Shown here: one piece after another, positions 35,029-46,496 of the stretch
Position numbering within the stretch: the first letter of the stretch is position 1
Layout of the letters: every line of letters starts with the position of its first letter
DNA from: Daedaleopsis sinensis
Taxonomy: Eukaryota > Basidiomycota > Agaricomycetes > Polyporales > Polyporaceae
NCBI GenBank assembly: GCA_033807695.1
Contig: CM066302.1
Location: 248,001-312,000 of the forward strand
Direction of reading: 5' to 3'
DNA: 64,000 bases
Translations under genes and position numbers: made by a program
Notes under the pieces: model-generated
What the model was told of the DNA's origin: nothing
Database searches by the model: none
Seen by the model: the letters and a program-made list of their open reading frames with translations, nothing else

Positions 35029-36677
35029 TTGACGCCAGGATTTCACAAGCTATCTCTCCTTCAGTCAACCACCACATCTCCATCGATGTCCATGCACGAC
35101 AAGTCCTCTTTCGTCCCGCAACACGACCCGGTAATTCCTCCTGAAGTGTGCGAGTCCATAGTCGAGGAGCTATATGATGATGATCTGAGTCTGTCTTGGG
35201 AACCGAATCAGCAGCGACTGCTCCGCGGTACGTTGCTCAACTGCGCTCTCGTCTCGCGGGCGTGGCGTTCGCGCTCCCAGGACATCCTCCTCCGGCGGGT
35301 CATCATCTCTACAACATGCACGCTCCGCCGCCTCGCATCCACTCTCAAATTCACACCATATATAGGAAAGTCGATTCTCTGGCTGGAAATCTGCAGTCCA
35401 CTCAATCCCAGGAATACCGAACTCGGAGGCTCTGAATCGACTTGGTACAGCCCTCAGAGCATCATCGCCCTCTTTCCTTCCCTTCTTATGCGAAGTCTAC
35501 CAAATCTCAAGCGCCTGTACCTGCACGCTTTACTCCCCGAATACCTCCATTGGCCCGACTGCGAGGACATCCGAAATCCCTTGTCCGTGAAGTTCCTCCC
35601 CCACCTTCCACTTTCACCGCTCTACCCCCGATTGCTCTCCACATTCTCGACAGTGAGAGAAATCTATCTACGTAATACAGACTTTGCAAGCTTTGGAGAG
35701 TTTGTGCGTATAGTGGGCGCGTTTCCAAAGCTGGAGATCCTAAGCTGCAGAACTATTGGCTGGACGGCGTGGGGCGCTGTGCCTCGGGGCTTCATGAAAG
35801 GTGCCTTCTTACCAACACTCAGTACCCTTCACGTAGGTGACGTCTAACATCTACTTCGCCTTGATGAATATTTAGCACGAATGACCAAGTAGATCACTGA
35901 GACACCACTCGAGGGACAGTTGTGCATTGTAGGCGCACTTGGGCCTTCCCTCTCGGAACTATCGCTAGAACTGTCCGCGCTATTGTGGAGCCACACCAGT
36001 GTAGATTCTTCCGGTATGTAGAGCTCCAGTCATACGGTGAATGTACCCATACTCAATGTATAAATCTATAGCTTCAAATCCCTTTAGGGACGGGACATCC
36101 ATGAGGCTCACACCTTTCCCCAATCTTGAAAGGATTGGCATATGGGTTGATGAGATGTCTACACGCTCATCCCAAGACACGGGAATCTCTACCTCTCTAG
36201 ACTCCCTGCTTTCCCCCTGGGTTCACTCTACCGAGTCGCAGCACATAACAGTTATGGTCGACTATTATCAGACTCTCAAGAGACATGAAGTCCTGAAGAC
36301 GTTTGGACTCCTCGCTCGCACCTTAGAGGCGATGTGCGTTACTTGCGTACAGAGATCTCTCAGTAGGTCAGAGACCGGCCCACAAGCCCGCCACAGGACG
36401 ACACGTGCGGTCGTCACAGTCGAAATCCGCATTTTGGATAGCTCGGCCATGGAGAATTGGTGGAGGGACGAGATCAGCAAGCTATTCCCAGGATTTAATG
36501 CCCTAGCCTCCTTGAGGATAGACTTCAAAACACGTACGTAAGATCTTTCTTCGACGTTATTAAACCTGCGTCTCAGGTGTGTCACTCCCACCGACATGTT
36601 ACGCAATTGGTGGAAGCCCGACGACGGTGACACCACCCAACCTTCGGAAGGCACTTCAAGCTCTCGTGTCACAATAA
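35029..36677 (+). CDS. F-box-like protein of the LPxEV(C/H)E family
   Basis: Exons 35029-35832, 35893-36013, 36072-36533 and a probable 36577-36677 give about 495 aa. Without the last intron the protein stops at 36541. The N-terminus has the family signature IPPEVCESIVEEL...LLNCALVSRAWRSRSQDIL, a degenerate F-box. Next come ALFPSLLMRSLPNLKRLYL, PLYPRLLSTFSTVREIYL and SFGEFVRIVGAFPKLEILSC, spaced as in the two relatives at 58930-60723 and 61199-62595, and then a C-terminal block ending WWRDEISKLFPGFNALASL. Presumed role is substrate choice for an SCF ubiquitin ligase; the target is unknown. The start could also be the Met at 35086 or 35092, just before the conserved part. The fourth exon is the least certain. 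Confidence 0.7.
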
Positions 36678-37230
36678 GCCCTGTATGTCCACTTCTGATC
36701 TTCAGCACTAGTCTTATAGTTACCTGATCACTCACGGAAATAGGAACAAGTCTCAAACCCTGACTCAGACGGTCGACTTGCAACTTCTCGGTGGTCCTCT
36801 GGGGCAGCAACAAGCGGCCATGAACTGGAAGTTTCAGGCAGAAGAGGTGATAGATAGTCACGTCTCGTCCGCTCTTGCCATGCGTACTACCGTCAACAGG
36901 GAGCGGGGAAATCATTGCCATTTGCAACATGTACCACATCGTCGTGGCACCATATCCCCCAACATAACTTCCCTATCCTCCGCACGATGCATGTAAACCC
37001 TTCTCTCATGTTGGAGTCGGTCGGTTTCCTCAAGATCATTACAATGACCTGTATTCATCCCCAGCTCCGACTCTATCCAATCTAACTCCATTCATGTGCC
37101 TCATTCGCGTCTCGAAAACTTTTTAATTTACTCGTGTGGCTCTCTCGTAGTGATCGAAACACACTACCTCCTTCGAGTTCTCAGGAGTGCTGGCACTCAT
37201 TAACATTACTCGGCCTCGGGCAACCAGATT
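36678..37230. other. Intergenic stretch before repeat-built element
   Basis: About 0.55 kb, no recognised gene or RNA. Confidence 0.4.
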
Positions 37231-38158
37231 TTGCAGCGGACTGCAGCGGACTGCAGCGACGCGACGCGGCGTGACGCGACGTGACGCGAGAGTGAGCGCG
37301 GACCTGGTATAGACGCCAGTGTTTAATAGCAGGCGCCGGCAAAGCGCCCGTCGCTGCCTGTCGTTCGTCTGAGATTACACAGGTACGAGAGGTCTACAAA
37401 GAGGCTAGCGAGTGGCATCTATATAGAATTAATCCGATTAGCCTCTATATACTCACTTCTAATGTATCCAGTACCATGAGGCTTTAAACACCCCACTTTA
37501 ATGCTAGTAGTCACGGTCACTGTGCCAACCAAAGTGGTTCGACACTATACTACCTCAATATCTTGGCAAATTGAGCTATCGCGGAGATATACATGGCAAG
37601 CCTTAAACTACTGAATAGAACAGTAATACTACCAGGTAAGCCACTGTCATACTTGGTGCAGCGGACTGACGCGAACTGACGCTGAGTGCAGCGACTGTGA
37701 CGCGCCGTGCAGCGACTGAAACGCGACTGTGCAGCGGCTGTGCAGCGGACGTGACGCGGTGTGCAGCGACCGTGCAGCGACCGTGCAGCGGCATGCAGTG
37801 ACCTACAACCTGGAAAAAGCCCTGATGGCGTGCTAGTCGTGTATTTAAGCTGGTAGTATATGGTAGCTCATACTGGAAAGTTTACATGTGTATCGTGAAA
37901 GCAGGAAATGTCGTACGCAATAAATGACTGTTCTCAGTCAGCTAGCATCACTACTCTACATCTTGCAATTCTGATGTCCTGCCCCTCAAGCAGCCTTCTA
38001 CGCGTCTTGAGAGGTTACTACTGACCATTAGAGTGTTAAGAGTCTCCGGATTTCTACTCTGGACACTGCTCCGGCCACCCTTTCTTAGAAGTGTCTGAGT
38101 GAGTTTAAATGTGACGCGGCGTGCAGCGGTCGCTGCACGTCGCGTCACATCGCTGCAC
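37231..38158. repeat. Candidate non-autonomous element with clusters of TGCAGCG / TGACGCG units
   Basis: Three clusters of short GC-rich units (mostly TGCAGCGRC and TGACGCGRC) stand out from AT-rich surroundings: about 37231-37300, 37657-37802 and 38111-38158. The outer clusters face each other: the left starts TTGCAGCGG and the right, read in reverse, starts AAGTGCAGCGA. The interior carries no long frame. Clustered subterminal repeats of this kind are known from transposase-binding ends of DNA transposons, so this may be a non-autonomous element of about 0.93 kb. No clear target-site duplication was found, so the borders are approximate. Confidence 0.5.
38111..38148. repeat. 18-bp inverted repeat (hairpin)
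   Basis: Arms GTGACGCGGCGTGCAGCG and CGCTGCACGTCGCGTCAC are separated by GT. They pair at 17 of 18 positions and could form a strong hairpin. It lies in the right-hand cluster of the repeat-built element. Confidence 0.85.
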
Positions 38159-38370
38159 TTTACCTATGCCCGGCTCGTGAGGCAGTCTGCGTTGCTAGCT
38201 GGAGATATTGAAGATGAATGGTCCTAGTAGGATACGACACAATACAGTACTACGACCTCGCTAGGCAGTGACGGCTCGCCTGCCAGGGTATATTGTAAGC
38301 ATTCAATCTAGCAATCTAGAATGTACATCCATAGATCCATAGATACAGAACTCATCGCGCAAACAGCATT

Positions 38371-40674
38371 CTATGCGCTCGCCCTCCACTGGAGCAGCCA
38401 CTGCGCGAGCTTGTTGACCGCGTCGTCTTGCACCTTTTTGACCGCCGCGCTCGCCGCGCTCTCACGCATGAGCAGGTCGGAGCAGTGGAACCCGTCGCTC
38501 TCTAAGCGCGGCTGCATCGCCAAGCCGGGGTCCACAGCGTTGTCGGCCGCGACGGTCGCCTCTCTCCACGGATCGCCTACGATGCACCAGGACAGCGTCA
38601 GTAGCGAGCACGAACTCATGCTAGGACTTCGGGTATTGTATCGTGTAAAGGGAACTCACGCTGGCCGTTCGCAAAGATCAGGCGGCTTGCCGTCGTGTTC
38701 CATCCCTTGTAAAGCGCGTTGAGCCCATCCGCATTGGGAGACGCGACGGAATTTTGGAAGCCCGCGTCGGGGAACCGGTATCCGCACTGGCGCTGTACAC
38801 CGCAACGTGTCCGTCAGTTTGAGGTTGAGAGTCGATGCCGGGGTTACTGACCTCAGTCCACACGGCACCAACCAGTCGCGAAGCAATCGTCGGTTGCGAC
38901 TGGGGCGCACCGGCGAAATTGAAGCCGAACTGGGTGCAGCTACGATTAAGGAAAAAAGTTGAACTCGTTGGTCGACGGGGAGATGGTAACGACGACTCAC
39001 AGCAACCAGTCCCAGGACCGTCCCGGGTTCGGTGCGTAGGTGTACGACCAGTACGGGTCCGTGCTATCGTACGTGCCCAAGCAAAGCCTGTCCTGATGTT
39101 AACAGCGCGCTCGACAACTAAGTTGGACTGGGACGCACTCGTTATCATCCGACCCACAAACTGGGTACGCATCTCGATCAGCATAAGCACATGTGGAAAG
39201 GCACAGGGCGGACACACTTTGGGTATAGAAGGTGGATGTCCAGTATGACCCCCACGCTTGAAGAGCATGGTCGAGGCCCCATCCCTGAGCAGGCGCGCTC
39301 ACTCCGTTCTTCACCTCGAGCGCGTCGCAAAACTTGAAGAAATCGCCCTCGGACCCAGTACTGACTTGCAGACTCTGCCATGGAAACAGGTTCTGCTGCA
39401 CTGCAGGCCGTTCTTCAGCATCATACCTCACACGGAGAGCAAACGGCGACGACAGAAAGGTGACGTACATGCAGCGGCGAAGTCGTCGTTATGCGCGAGA
39501 CCATCGAGCCCGAACGTCTTCTTGAGGGCCTGCACTTGAGTGGTGTCGTTGGCCAGTAGGATGCTGTCGACGTGTGCGATCACGGCCTGGACGTCTGCTG
39601 AGCAGTTCTGCGGCATGGACTGGCGGATGGGTTCGAAGTAGCCCCAGAAATCACTATGCACGCAGATACGAAGAAACATGTCAGTGATAGGACAGGAAAG
39701 CATCTGCACGACTTGATCGGGTGGTAACTTACACGATAGCCTGGACGACGGCCGAAGATGCGTAACCCGCATAGAACACGTCTGGATGGCTGTACTCGAG
39801 GTGAGTATACACGGGACCCGCGACAGCGAGCCTCGTACTCGACACCCACCTGTACAACGCATAGCCCGTCAACGCCCCCGCGTAGCTCCCACCCATCAGG
39901 ATCCACGGCGCCTTCCCGGGCCCGAGTTGGTTTCCGTTTGGCATCGGGAGCTGCACATGCTGCGCAAAGTACGCGAGGTCCTCGACCGCCTGCTGCACGG
40001 TCAGCACGCGCAGCGACTGGGCGGAGAGGTCCGGGTGCGGGTTCGAGTTCCCGAAGAAGCGGTGCTCGAGCACGACGGTCGTGCCGTTGAGCAGCTGCGC
40101 GACGTGTCCGTTCAGCGTCTTGTTCGTCAGATACGAGGTGTAGCCTATAGAACCCGATGCGCGTGGTGAGGTCACGTTGCGACACGGGGACGCGCGGGGA
40201 GGGCTCAGGGGACAGAGAGCCCCGGAAGCGTGACGGGCGGGGGAACCGCGGGCTTACCGGATGCGTCTACTTCTCCCGGGGTCGATAGGATGACTGGCCC
40301 ACCTGAGCATCGACGTCAGCGAGTCCGATAGCATTTGAGGGACGTGTCATAGACGGGGACATCAGAAGAAAGGAAGGCCGACGCCGCGCACCTGGCTCGT
40401 AGAATTCGTATGTGTGCCAGTACCGTTGCTTAAATGTCCCGGCGCTGGGATTGGTGTGGTCGATGAGCTGGTCGAAATAGTATGTCTGCGCATAGGAGGG
40501 GAGCACTGTCCCGTTCCTGCTCACAACCGGGGGGTCAAGTAGAACGTGGAAGGGCGGAGAAGGTGGCAGTGGGGGCAATGGGTACGGCGCCCTCAGCCCT
40601 TTGGGCCGTGGAGGGGTTGCGCTAGCAGCCGAGAGAAAGCACAGCGAAAACGACAGAGCAGAGAGGAGCAGCAT
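38371..40674 (-). CDS. Secreted serine peptidase, family S28 (prolyl carboxypeptidase-like)
   Basis: Eleven exons give about 527 aa: 40674-40392, 40302-40258, 40144-39850, 39789-39733, 39653-39469, 39400-39218, 39160-39139 (22 nt), 39087-39001, 38939-38852, 38792-38660, 38576-38371. The signal peptide is MLLLSALSFSLCFLSAASA, followed by a Pro-rich stretch. S28 blocks follow: YYFDQLIDHTNPSAGTFKQR, GGPVILSTPGE, VLEHRFFGNSNP, and ILMGGSYAGALTGY with the nucleophile Ser in GGSYAG. Then come HPDVFYAGYASSAVVQAI, FFKFCDALEV and GWGLDHALQAWGSYW. The C-terminal NGQRDPW supplies the catalytic Asp and DGFHCSDL the catalytic His. It is an extracellular alpha/beta-hydrolase that cleaves after proline. The 60-nt intron 39849-39790 is a multiple of three without stops, so a retained form is conceivable. 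Confidence 0.9.
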
Positions 40675-41732
40675 CGTAGTATAGAGACGCAAGGTGGGGT
40701 ATGGGGCGACAGAAGTCCGGTGAAGAGTGACAGGAGCACTGGCCCAGCTTAGACGAGCAACTGCGTCGCAGAGCACTTATATACGCATCCTCCTCGATAT
40801 AATGCTTCCTACCGCGAGCTATCCATCGCGCCAAGGGCTTCCTGCGGCGTTCGTCATAACAGCGTCTGCAACGCAGACCAGTAGCAGCAGACAAGGCACC
40901 AAGCAGTTGATCACGTCGCGATCGGTCCGGGAGAGTCATCGGTAGGCTTCCTCCAACTCCGGCGATGATGTGGCAGAAGTGCGAGTCGGCGCCCTGATCA
41001 CGGGCACCCAAGAGAGCTCGCGCGGTTGCCCCGTATGTAGCCCATGGAGTTACTTCTGCGAGAAGCGCGGTCGTAACGCGAGGTAGGGCTGGAGACGCTA
41101 ACGCTAGAAGGTCGTGGCGAGTGATAAGAATAGATGAGCTTTGGCCGATTGACCGATAGTGCGCCGAATGCCATCTGTGGCTACTGCGATTCTTGCAGGA
41201 TGGCTGAGCGCGATGGACTGTGCGGCACTCCGTGCATATGGATGTTAGCAGTAGACTGGAGGTTGGCGCCTCGGAGATGTTGAGGCGGAAGAGCATGAGG
41301 AAAACCGCGGCATCATGTCCGATAAGCGCCGCCTTCGTCTTGACATGACGAACGAAGGTTCGATTGCTGGCTATATGAATGGACACCAGAACATCGTACG
41401 TGAGCGATATCTGATTGGAAAGGCCAGAACACTCACTTGACCATGTCACCAAGGAATGCGGACACGCCACCAACATGCAACACAACATGGGTGAACGGAT
41501 GATATGAAGATTCATATTGCTGGACGGAGCTATACGGGTCTACCGTCACCATTATTTGCATTATCATAAAAATGCGATACAGCTATGACACTGACAGGCC
41601 GTGAGCAGGGTAAGTTACAACGAATAGAGCAACATACCTTTCGCGACAAGATAGCAAAGAAACAAGCATAGCTAGCGGTCAGAGAGCCTCAAGCCCGACA
41701 CCCGAGCGAGCACAACCCGAGCACAACCTGCA
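40675..41732. other. Intergenic region, largely unassigned
   Basis: About 1 kb between the S28 peptidase start and the CTK3 stop. A long minus frame (41515-40622) overlaps the peptidase 5' end and has no known motif. A possible small exon at 41561-41437 is listed separately. Confidence 0.4.
41437..41561 (-). CDS. Possible first exon of an unrecognised protein
   Basis: The minus-strand frame from ATG at 41561 reads MQIMVTVDPYSSVQQYESS and continues with a His/Val/Gly-rich hydrophobic stretch (HVVLHVGGVSAFLGDMV) up to a good donor (GTGAGT at 41436-41431). The composition looks protein-like, but I could not build a convincing second exon. It may be a gene relic or the start of a short lineage-specific gene. 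Confidence 0.25.
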
Positions 41733-43010
41733 TCAAGAAAGGTCCATCGCCTGCTCGTCCCCGTCGTCCCCATCGTCCCCGTCGCCTCCCGCACTCCCAG
41801 GCGGGAAACAGAGCAGGTTCTCCTCCGCGATCGCCTCGTCGTCGTCCTCGTTCCAGTCGCTCGTCGCCTCCCACTCGTTCTCGAACTCGATGTCGAGCGT
41901 GAGCTCGCCCACGCCGTCCGTGTCGTCCGTCAGCGGGAGGAAGCTCGCGAGCGGGGGCACCGCCGCGGCCAGGTTGTGCGAGATGGGCTGCACCCAGCGC
42001 CGCTCGCGCAGGCGCTTGTGCCGCTCACGGTCCTCCTCCATCCGCTTCTTGATCTCCTGCGGGTCGAGGGCGAGTGCGGCGGAGGAGGCGGACGCTGATG
42101 ACGGGGTGGAGGATGAGGTGGGGAGCGTCGCTGTTGCGCGGCGGCTCTCGAGTTGGCCGAGGACTTCGTCGAGGCGCTGCGGGTCGATGACGCGTTTTGT
42201 CCTCCAATTTTCGAGTACCTGGAGGACTGTGATGTTAGTTCTGTCGACGATAGGCCGATGCAGTGGAAGTGTGAAGACGGAACTGTTCACGAGGTGTACC
42301 AGACGTATAGACAGTGCACGTGTCTATCCACTCCTCTCGGTGTCTGTGAGACGGACGCTAAAATACCCGAAGCGGAGGTTCTTCCTGAGTGTAACAAACG
42401 GCAGTGGGCTGTCACAGGGTTCAAGAACAGCGACATGTCCACCTGCACGAATGCACCGCGTCCTTCCCTATGTGCCCATCGAACCAAGACAGAAAAACTC
42501 ACCTGGACGGTGCTCATGAAGTTCGGCATGCCATGCTGGCCCGGGGGCACGACGCACTCCGCGAGCTTGTGGAGGTCGCGCGCGACATAGTCGACGTACG
42601 ACGCATGGCCCGCCGCGCGCCCCGCCGCGCCCGTCGGCGGGCGCGCGAGCAGACACGTCTCGCACAGCATGTCGACGAGGTAGAGCATGTTCACGCGGTT
42701 GTTCAGCGTCGCCTGTCCCCCCAACCCACCCCATCCCCAATCGTCGTCGTCAGCACATGCCGCGAGAGTGAATGAACCGGGGGGCTGAGAAGGGGAAGGG
42801 CGCACCGTCTGGCATTCCTCCATGATGCAGTCCCAGAGGTCCTCGCCGCAGGAGGCGAAGTACTTGAGCGCGAACGCGACGATCTTCTTGATGGACGCCT
42901 GCGTGCTGGCGGTCGGTCAGGACGTCCGGACGGGCTGCGAGGAGGGGGACGTACGCGTCGAGCCGGCGGAGCAGCGTCAGGAACTGCATGCGCACTTCGA
43001 ATGGGTCCAT
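41733..43010 (-). CDS. CTK3: CTD kinase subunit gamma (Ctk3-like)
   Basis: Four exons (43010-42955, 42905-42806, 42712-42503, 42218-41733) give about 283 aa. The N-terminal helical CID-like domain reads MDPFEVRMQFLTLLRRL, then SIKKIVAFALKYF, CGEDLWDCIMEEC, LNNRVNMLYLVDMLCE and YVDYVARDLHKLAECVVP, all diagnostic of Ctk3. After VLENWRTKRVIDPQRLDEVL the protein turns Ser/Ala-rich, then has a charged helix (IKKRMEEDRERHKRLRERRW) and an acidic tail (DWNEDDDEAIAEE). Ctk3 is a subunit of CTDK-I, which phosphorylates Ser2 of the RNA polymerase II C-terminal domain during elongation in the nucleus. The third intron is long (284 nt). It is divergent from the pinin-domain gene. Confidence 0.9.
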
Positions 43011-43319
43011 CGAGGTCCGATGTCAGTTGTTTTTGTTCACTGGGGTGTTTTGCGAGTGTGCAGCTTGAGATGGGGCAAGCAGGCGTAGCGGTAGTTTGGG
43101 ACTCGAGAGCGACTTGGAGGTCGAGAGAGAGAAAGGAAGGGGCGTCTAGTAGGCTATTACGGCTCGTTGTTAGTGCTTGTTACATCGTTGACCTCAGGAC
43201 TAACAACCCAATAGCATCACGTAAGCAAGGCTTTTGGCCAAGTAAGTAATCCTTTCTTACGCTGACAGTGACTTCGTCACGAACCCTCCTCTCCTCGTCC
43301 TCCCAAAGTCCCGCACACC
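43011..43319. promoter_or_regulatory. Shared divergent promoter of CTK3 and the pinin-domain gene
   Basis: Only 309 bases separate the two start codons, which face away from each other. Both products act in RNA polymerase II transcript processing, so shared control is plausible but not shown. No clear TATA box; the minus-strand leader is pyrimidine-rich. Confidence 0.6.
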
Positions 43320-44920
43320 ATGTCCACAGAAGAGTACGTCGCCCTCACTCTCCCATCCACACGCCCACCTAACACACACCACACCCTCTCCCCCTATCCG
43401 CCCAGCCCAATGCAGCGCACCCCCGAGCCCGCAAGAGAAGACACGCCCGCCGCGGGCGCGGCCCCCGAGCCCAGCACAGAGGCGACGGCGACGAAGAAGC
43501 GGCCGCGGCTCGACATGGCGGTCGAGCCGCGCGAGCGCAAACGCGGCAAGACGATGTTCGGCCTCCTCCTCGGCACGCTCAACAAGGCGAAGACCGAGGA
43601 CAAGCAGCGCAACCAGAGCGACGCGGTGCGTCGACCCCGGGCCCCTTCCTCCTCTCCGCCCGCAACTGACCCATCTCCCTCTTTCTTTCTCTTTCTGTTT
43701 TCTGCCTTGGCCCTGAACATGGACTGTCGTCGCCCGTCGACCGTTCGTCCCTCTGTCTGTGGCGTCGGGTCGGGTGTCGGGTGATGTTGGACGCTGGATG
43801 GTGTTGCACTCCGGATGCTGCTGTGCGCAGGCCAAGAAGCGGCAGCTGATCGACCAGAGGTTACAGGATAAGCTCAGGAAAGAGACTGACTCTGTCAGGC
43901 GCGCCGAGGAGGCGAAAAAGGACAAGACGAGTGCGAACCGCAAGGAGGAGGAGCTGCAGCTGAAGGATTCCATCGTACGTCTTCTTCTCCGTGTCGAGTC
44001 CTGCTTCCCTGTGGGGTCCCTGGAAGCTGCGTTCGCTGGCGCGGCGGCAGGATGTCGTAGTGATGTCAGGCCCATACGCTCAAACGCGTCCCGCTTTACT
44101 TCCCACCGTGTTGCGTTGGGCGAACTATACAGAGGGCATAGTGAACTCGTCAGGGTCCACGATATGATCCTCCGTGAAGCCGTTGTTTGCTGGACAGGAT
44201 CATCGAGACAGGGAATTTCCACATCACAAACTCGCTCTACAATGAGCACGAGCGCTGACGCATGCATCTGTTTCAGCACAAGCTAAGGCGTACACGACTA
44301 CCCCTGCTCTCGAATTTCCTGCTCACGTCGGACGTGATCCCGGCCGCCGACTCGGATCCTCCAGCCCCGACGAATCCCCTGGCGCCGCCCCCACGCTCCC
44401 GCCCGCCCCCTTTGTACTACCTCCCCGCGAAGCTGCTCCCGTCACAAGAGGCGTTCCTGCAGCGGCGGAAAGCCGAGGTGCGTCTGCGTCTGCGTTTGCT
44501 CTACACGTCGTCTAGCGCTCCGAGGCTCACGCGGGGGCGCAGGTACAGGAGGCGGCGGAGAAGGAGTGGGACGCGTTCAAGGAGGAGCGGGCGGCGGGGA
44601 TCGAGGAGATCACGCAGCTCCGGGAGCGCGTCGCCGAGGAGGAGCACCGCAAGAAGAGCGAGCGGCGGGAGGGCGAGGGCGAGGGCGGGGATGTGAAGAT
44701 GGCGGTCGAGGGCGAGGAGAAGGCGCCGACGGGGGACAAGGACAGAGACAGGGACAGGGACGAGGAGGGCAGGATGGACGTCGACGACGGCGCGGAGAAG
44801 AAAGAGGAGGCGAAGGAGGGCGAGGACAAGGACGAGAAGAGCGGGGGTAAGGACGAGAAGAAGACCGAGGCTACGTCGACGCCTGGGCCGGGGTACGACG
44901 ACGATGCGGTCGAGTACTGA
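43320..44920 (+). CDS. Pinin/SDK/MemA domain protein
   Basis: Five exons (43320-43333, 43406-43625, 43831-43974, 44277-44477, 44543-44920) give about 318 aa. The first exon is only 14 nt (MSTE plus two bases) and splices to a Pro/Glu-rich lead. The pinin block is RERKRGKTMFGLLLGTLNKA, followed by RQLIDQRLQDKLRKE, a Lys/Glu-rich helix, and HKLRRTRLPLLSNFLLTSD. The C-terminal third is a charged coiled-coil region (EEITQLRERVAEEEHRKK) and a very acidic/basic tail (DKDRDRDRDEE, DVDDGAEKKEE). Pinin proteins are nuclear and associate with spliceosomes and exon-junction complexes. Fungal members are shorter than animal ones, as here. The acidic repetitive tail is low complexity and poorly conserved. 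Confidence 0.88.
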
Positions 44921-45497
44921 GTGTGTGGTATGTGCTGCCCTTGCTTGCGAAGGACACTGTGGCCGGTGGGCGTGCGAGGATAGTCGAGGTCGGTCAGTGA
45001 GGAGAGTTTGTTTGCGCGCTGGATGGATGACGGGTTGTACTTACCTTCCCTGCCCATGTTTGTACTTCCGTCAATTGCGCTATATAGTACTTAGCATCCA
45101 GATCCTACCGTTCTCTTCAGGCATTTGCGAAACGACAGCCTTTGCAAAAGTGCTTGTTCACGTCGGGTCGGTTGACCGAGACATGTAGGGCTACATTGCA
45201 AGCCGTCTCCGACGGTCTCATACGGCCATCCTGGAGACTTGACAAAGAAGCCAATGAGACCGAGTGTGACCTTAACGGATGGAGGAGGAAAGAAGGATTC
45301 TCGGCCAGTAACTATCGTTTGCAAAAGTAGCTGTTCCCGCACTCGGACATGTCGGGGTCCACGTGAGTAGCAGACCGCGTTCCATGCAAACCCTTGGCGC
45401 CCTCTCGCGAACGCCACCAGCGCGAACGACTTGTACTTGACTTGCGACCACCGCCTCCACCAGCGACGACCACTCCTGTTCTTCCCCCGCGTCCACC
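44921..45497. other. Intergenic stretch
   Basis: About 0.58 kb between the pinin-domain stop and the first CFEM gene. Nothing recognised beyond the 3' and 5' flanks. Confidence 0.4.
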
Positions 45498-46496
45498 ATG
45501 CTCGTCTCCTTCCCCCTCCCCCTCCCCCTTCTCCTCCTCGCATCCTACGTCGCCGCACAGGCCGCCACCCCGCCGCCCATCTCCGCGACCGACGATGCCC
45601 CGCCACCCAGCTCGACCTCCACCTCGTCCTCGACGACCCGCAGCGCGAGCAACAGCAGCCAGGCCGGCACCGCGACCGCCTCCGCCGACTTCCCCAGCCT
45701 GACCGGCCTTTCGCAATGCGGTGAGCGGTCTGCCGGCTCTTGAGCTGAGTCCTCCCAGTCGTGTGGAGCTGACGCGGAGCAGCGACGAACTGTCTGCAGC
45801 TGGCGATCGCCATGGACGGGTGCAGCAGCATCACCGACGTCAACTGTTACTGCTCGCCAAAGGCCAGGTGAGTCTCTCTCTTCGAACCATTGCTCCAATG
45901 TCGCAGTGTTTGACAACAATGCATGCACGTTCCCTGCCGACCTCTGCTTCCGTACCGCTTCGGCTGCTCTCACACCCTCTTTGGACTCCCCGCCCTCCCG
46001 ACGCATCGTCGCCCTCCTCTACAACCCCGTCTCTCCCCGCGACCCGCCTGACGACCGCCCCGCCCGCCCGCATGCACGCACGCGCGCCCCGCCCAGCGCA
46101 ACCCACTTCGCGAGCACGCTCGTCGCCTGCATCTCCCAAGAATGCACCGACGCCGGCGACCTGCCGTCCGCCGAGTCCATCGCGCAGCAGTTCTGCGCCC
46201 GGGCGGCCGCCAGCACCTCCGTCTCCTTCCCCACCTCCGTGCCCTCCACGAGCTTCTCCAGCCCGTTCACCTCCACCTCCTCTTCCTCCTCCTCCTCGTC
46301 CTCCGCGTCCTCATCCACGTCGGCGTCGGCGTCAGGGAGTGGGAACGGGTCGACGACGGCTACGAGCCCCACCCAGAGCCCGAGCGCGTCGTCCAGCCAG
46401 GGAGCGGGGAACGGCGCGATGGGGCCAAACGCGCGGACAGCTGCTCTTGCAGGCGCGCTCGCGCTCGTCGGTGCGATCTTTGGTGTGCTGGTATGA
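45498..46496 (+). CDS. CFEM-domain, GPI-anchored cell-surface protein 1
   Basis: Three exons (45498-45720, 45783-45867, 46097-46496) give about 235 aa. The signal peptide is MLVSFPLPLPLLLLASYVAAQ, followed by a Ser/Thr/Pro linker. The CFEM domain (about residues 70-135) has eight cysteines in the family pattern: SQCATNC, MDGCSSITDVNCYC, VACISQECTD and QQFC, with Asp before CxC, the position that binds heme iron in Candida Csa2-type proteins. A Ser-rich stalk and a C-terminal hydrophobic tail (TAALAGALALVGAIFGVLV) indicate a GPI signal. CFEM proteins sit in the cell wall or are secreted; some capture heme, others act in adhesion or host contact. The second intron is 229 nt. It is convergent with a second CFEM gene. 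Confidence 0.88.

Noticed and set aside
40622..41515. 297-codon minus frame overlapping the S28 peptidase 5' end
   Set aside because: It overlaps the ATG and signal-peptide region of the peptidase in another frame and has no recognisable motif.
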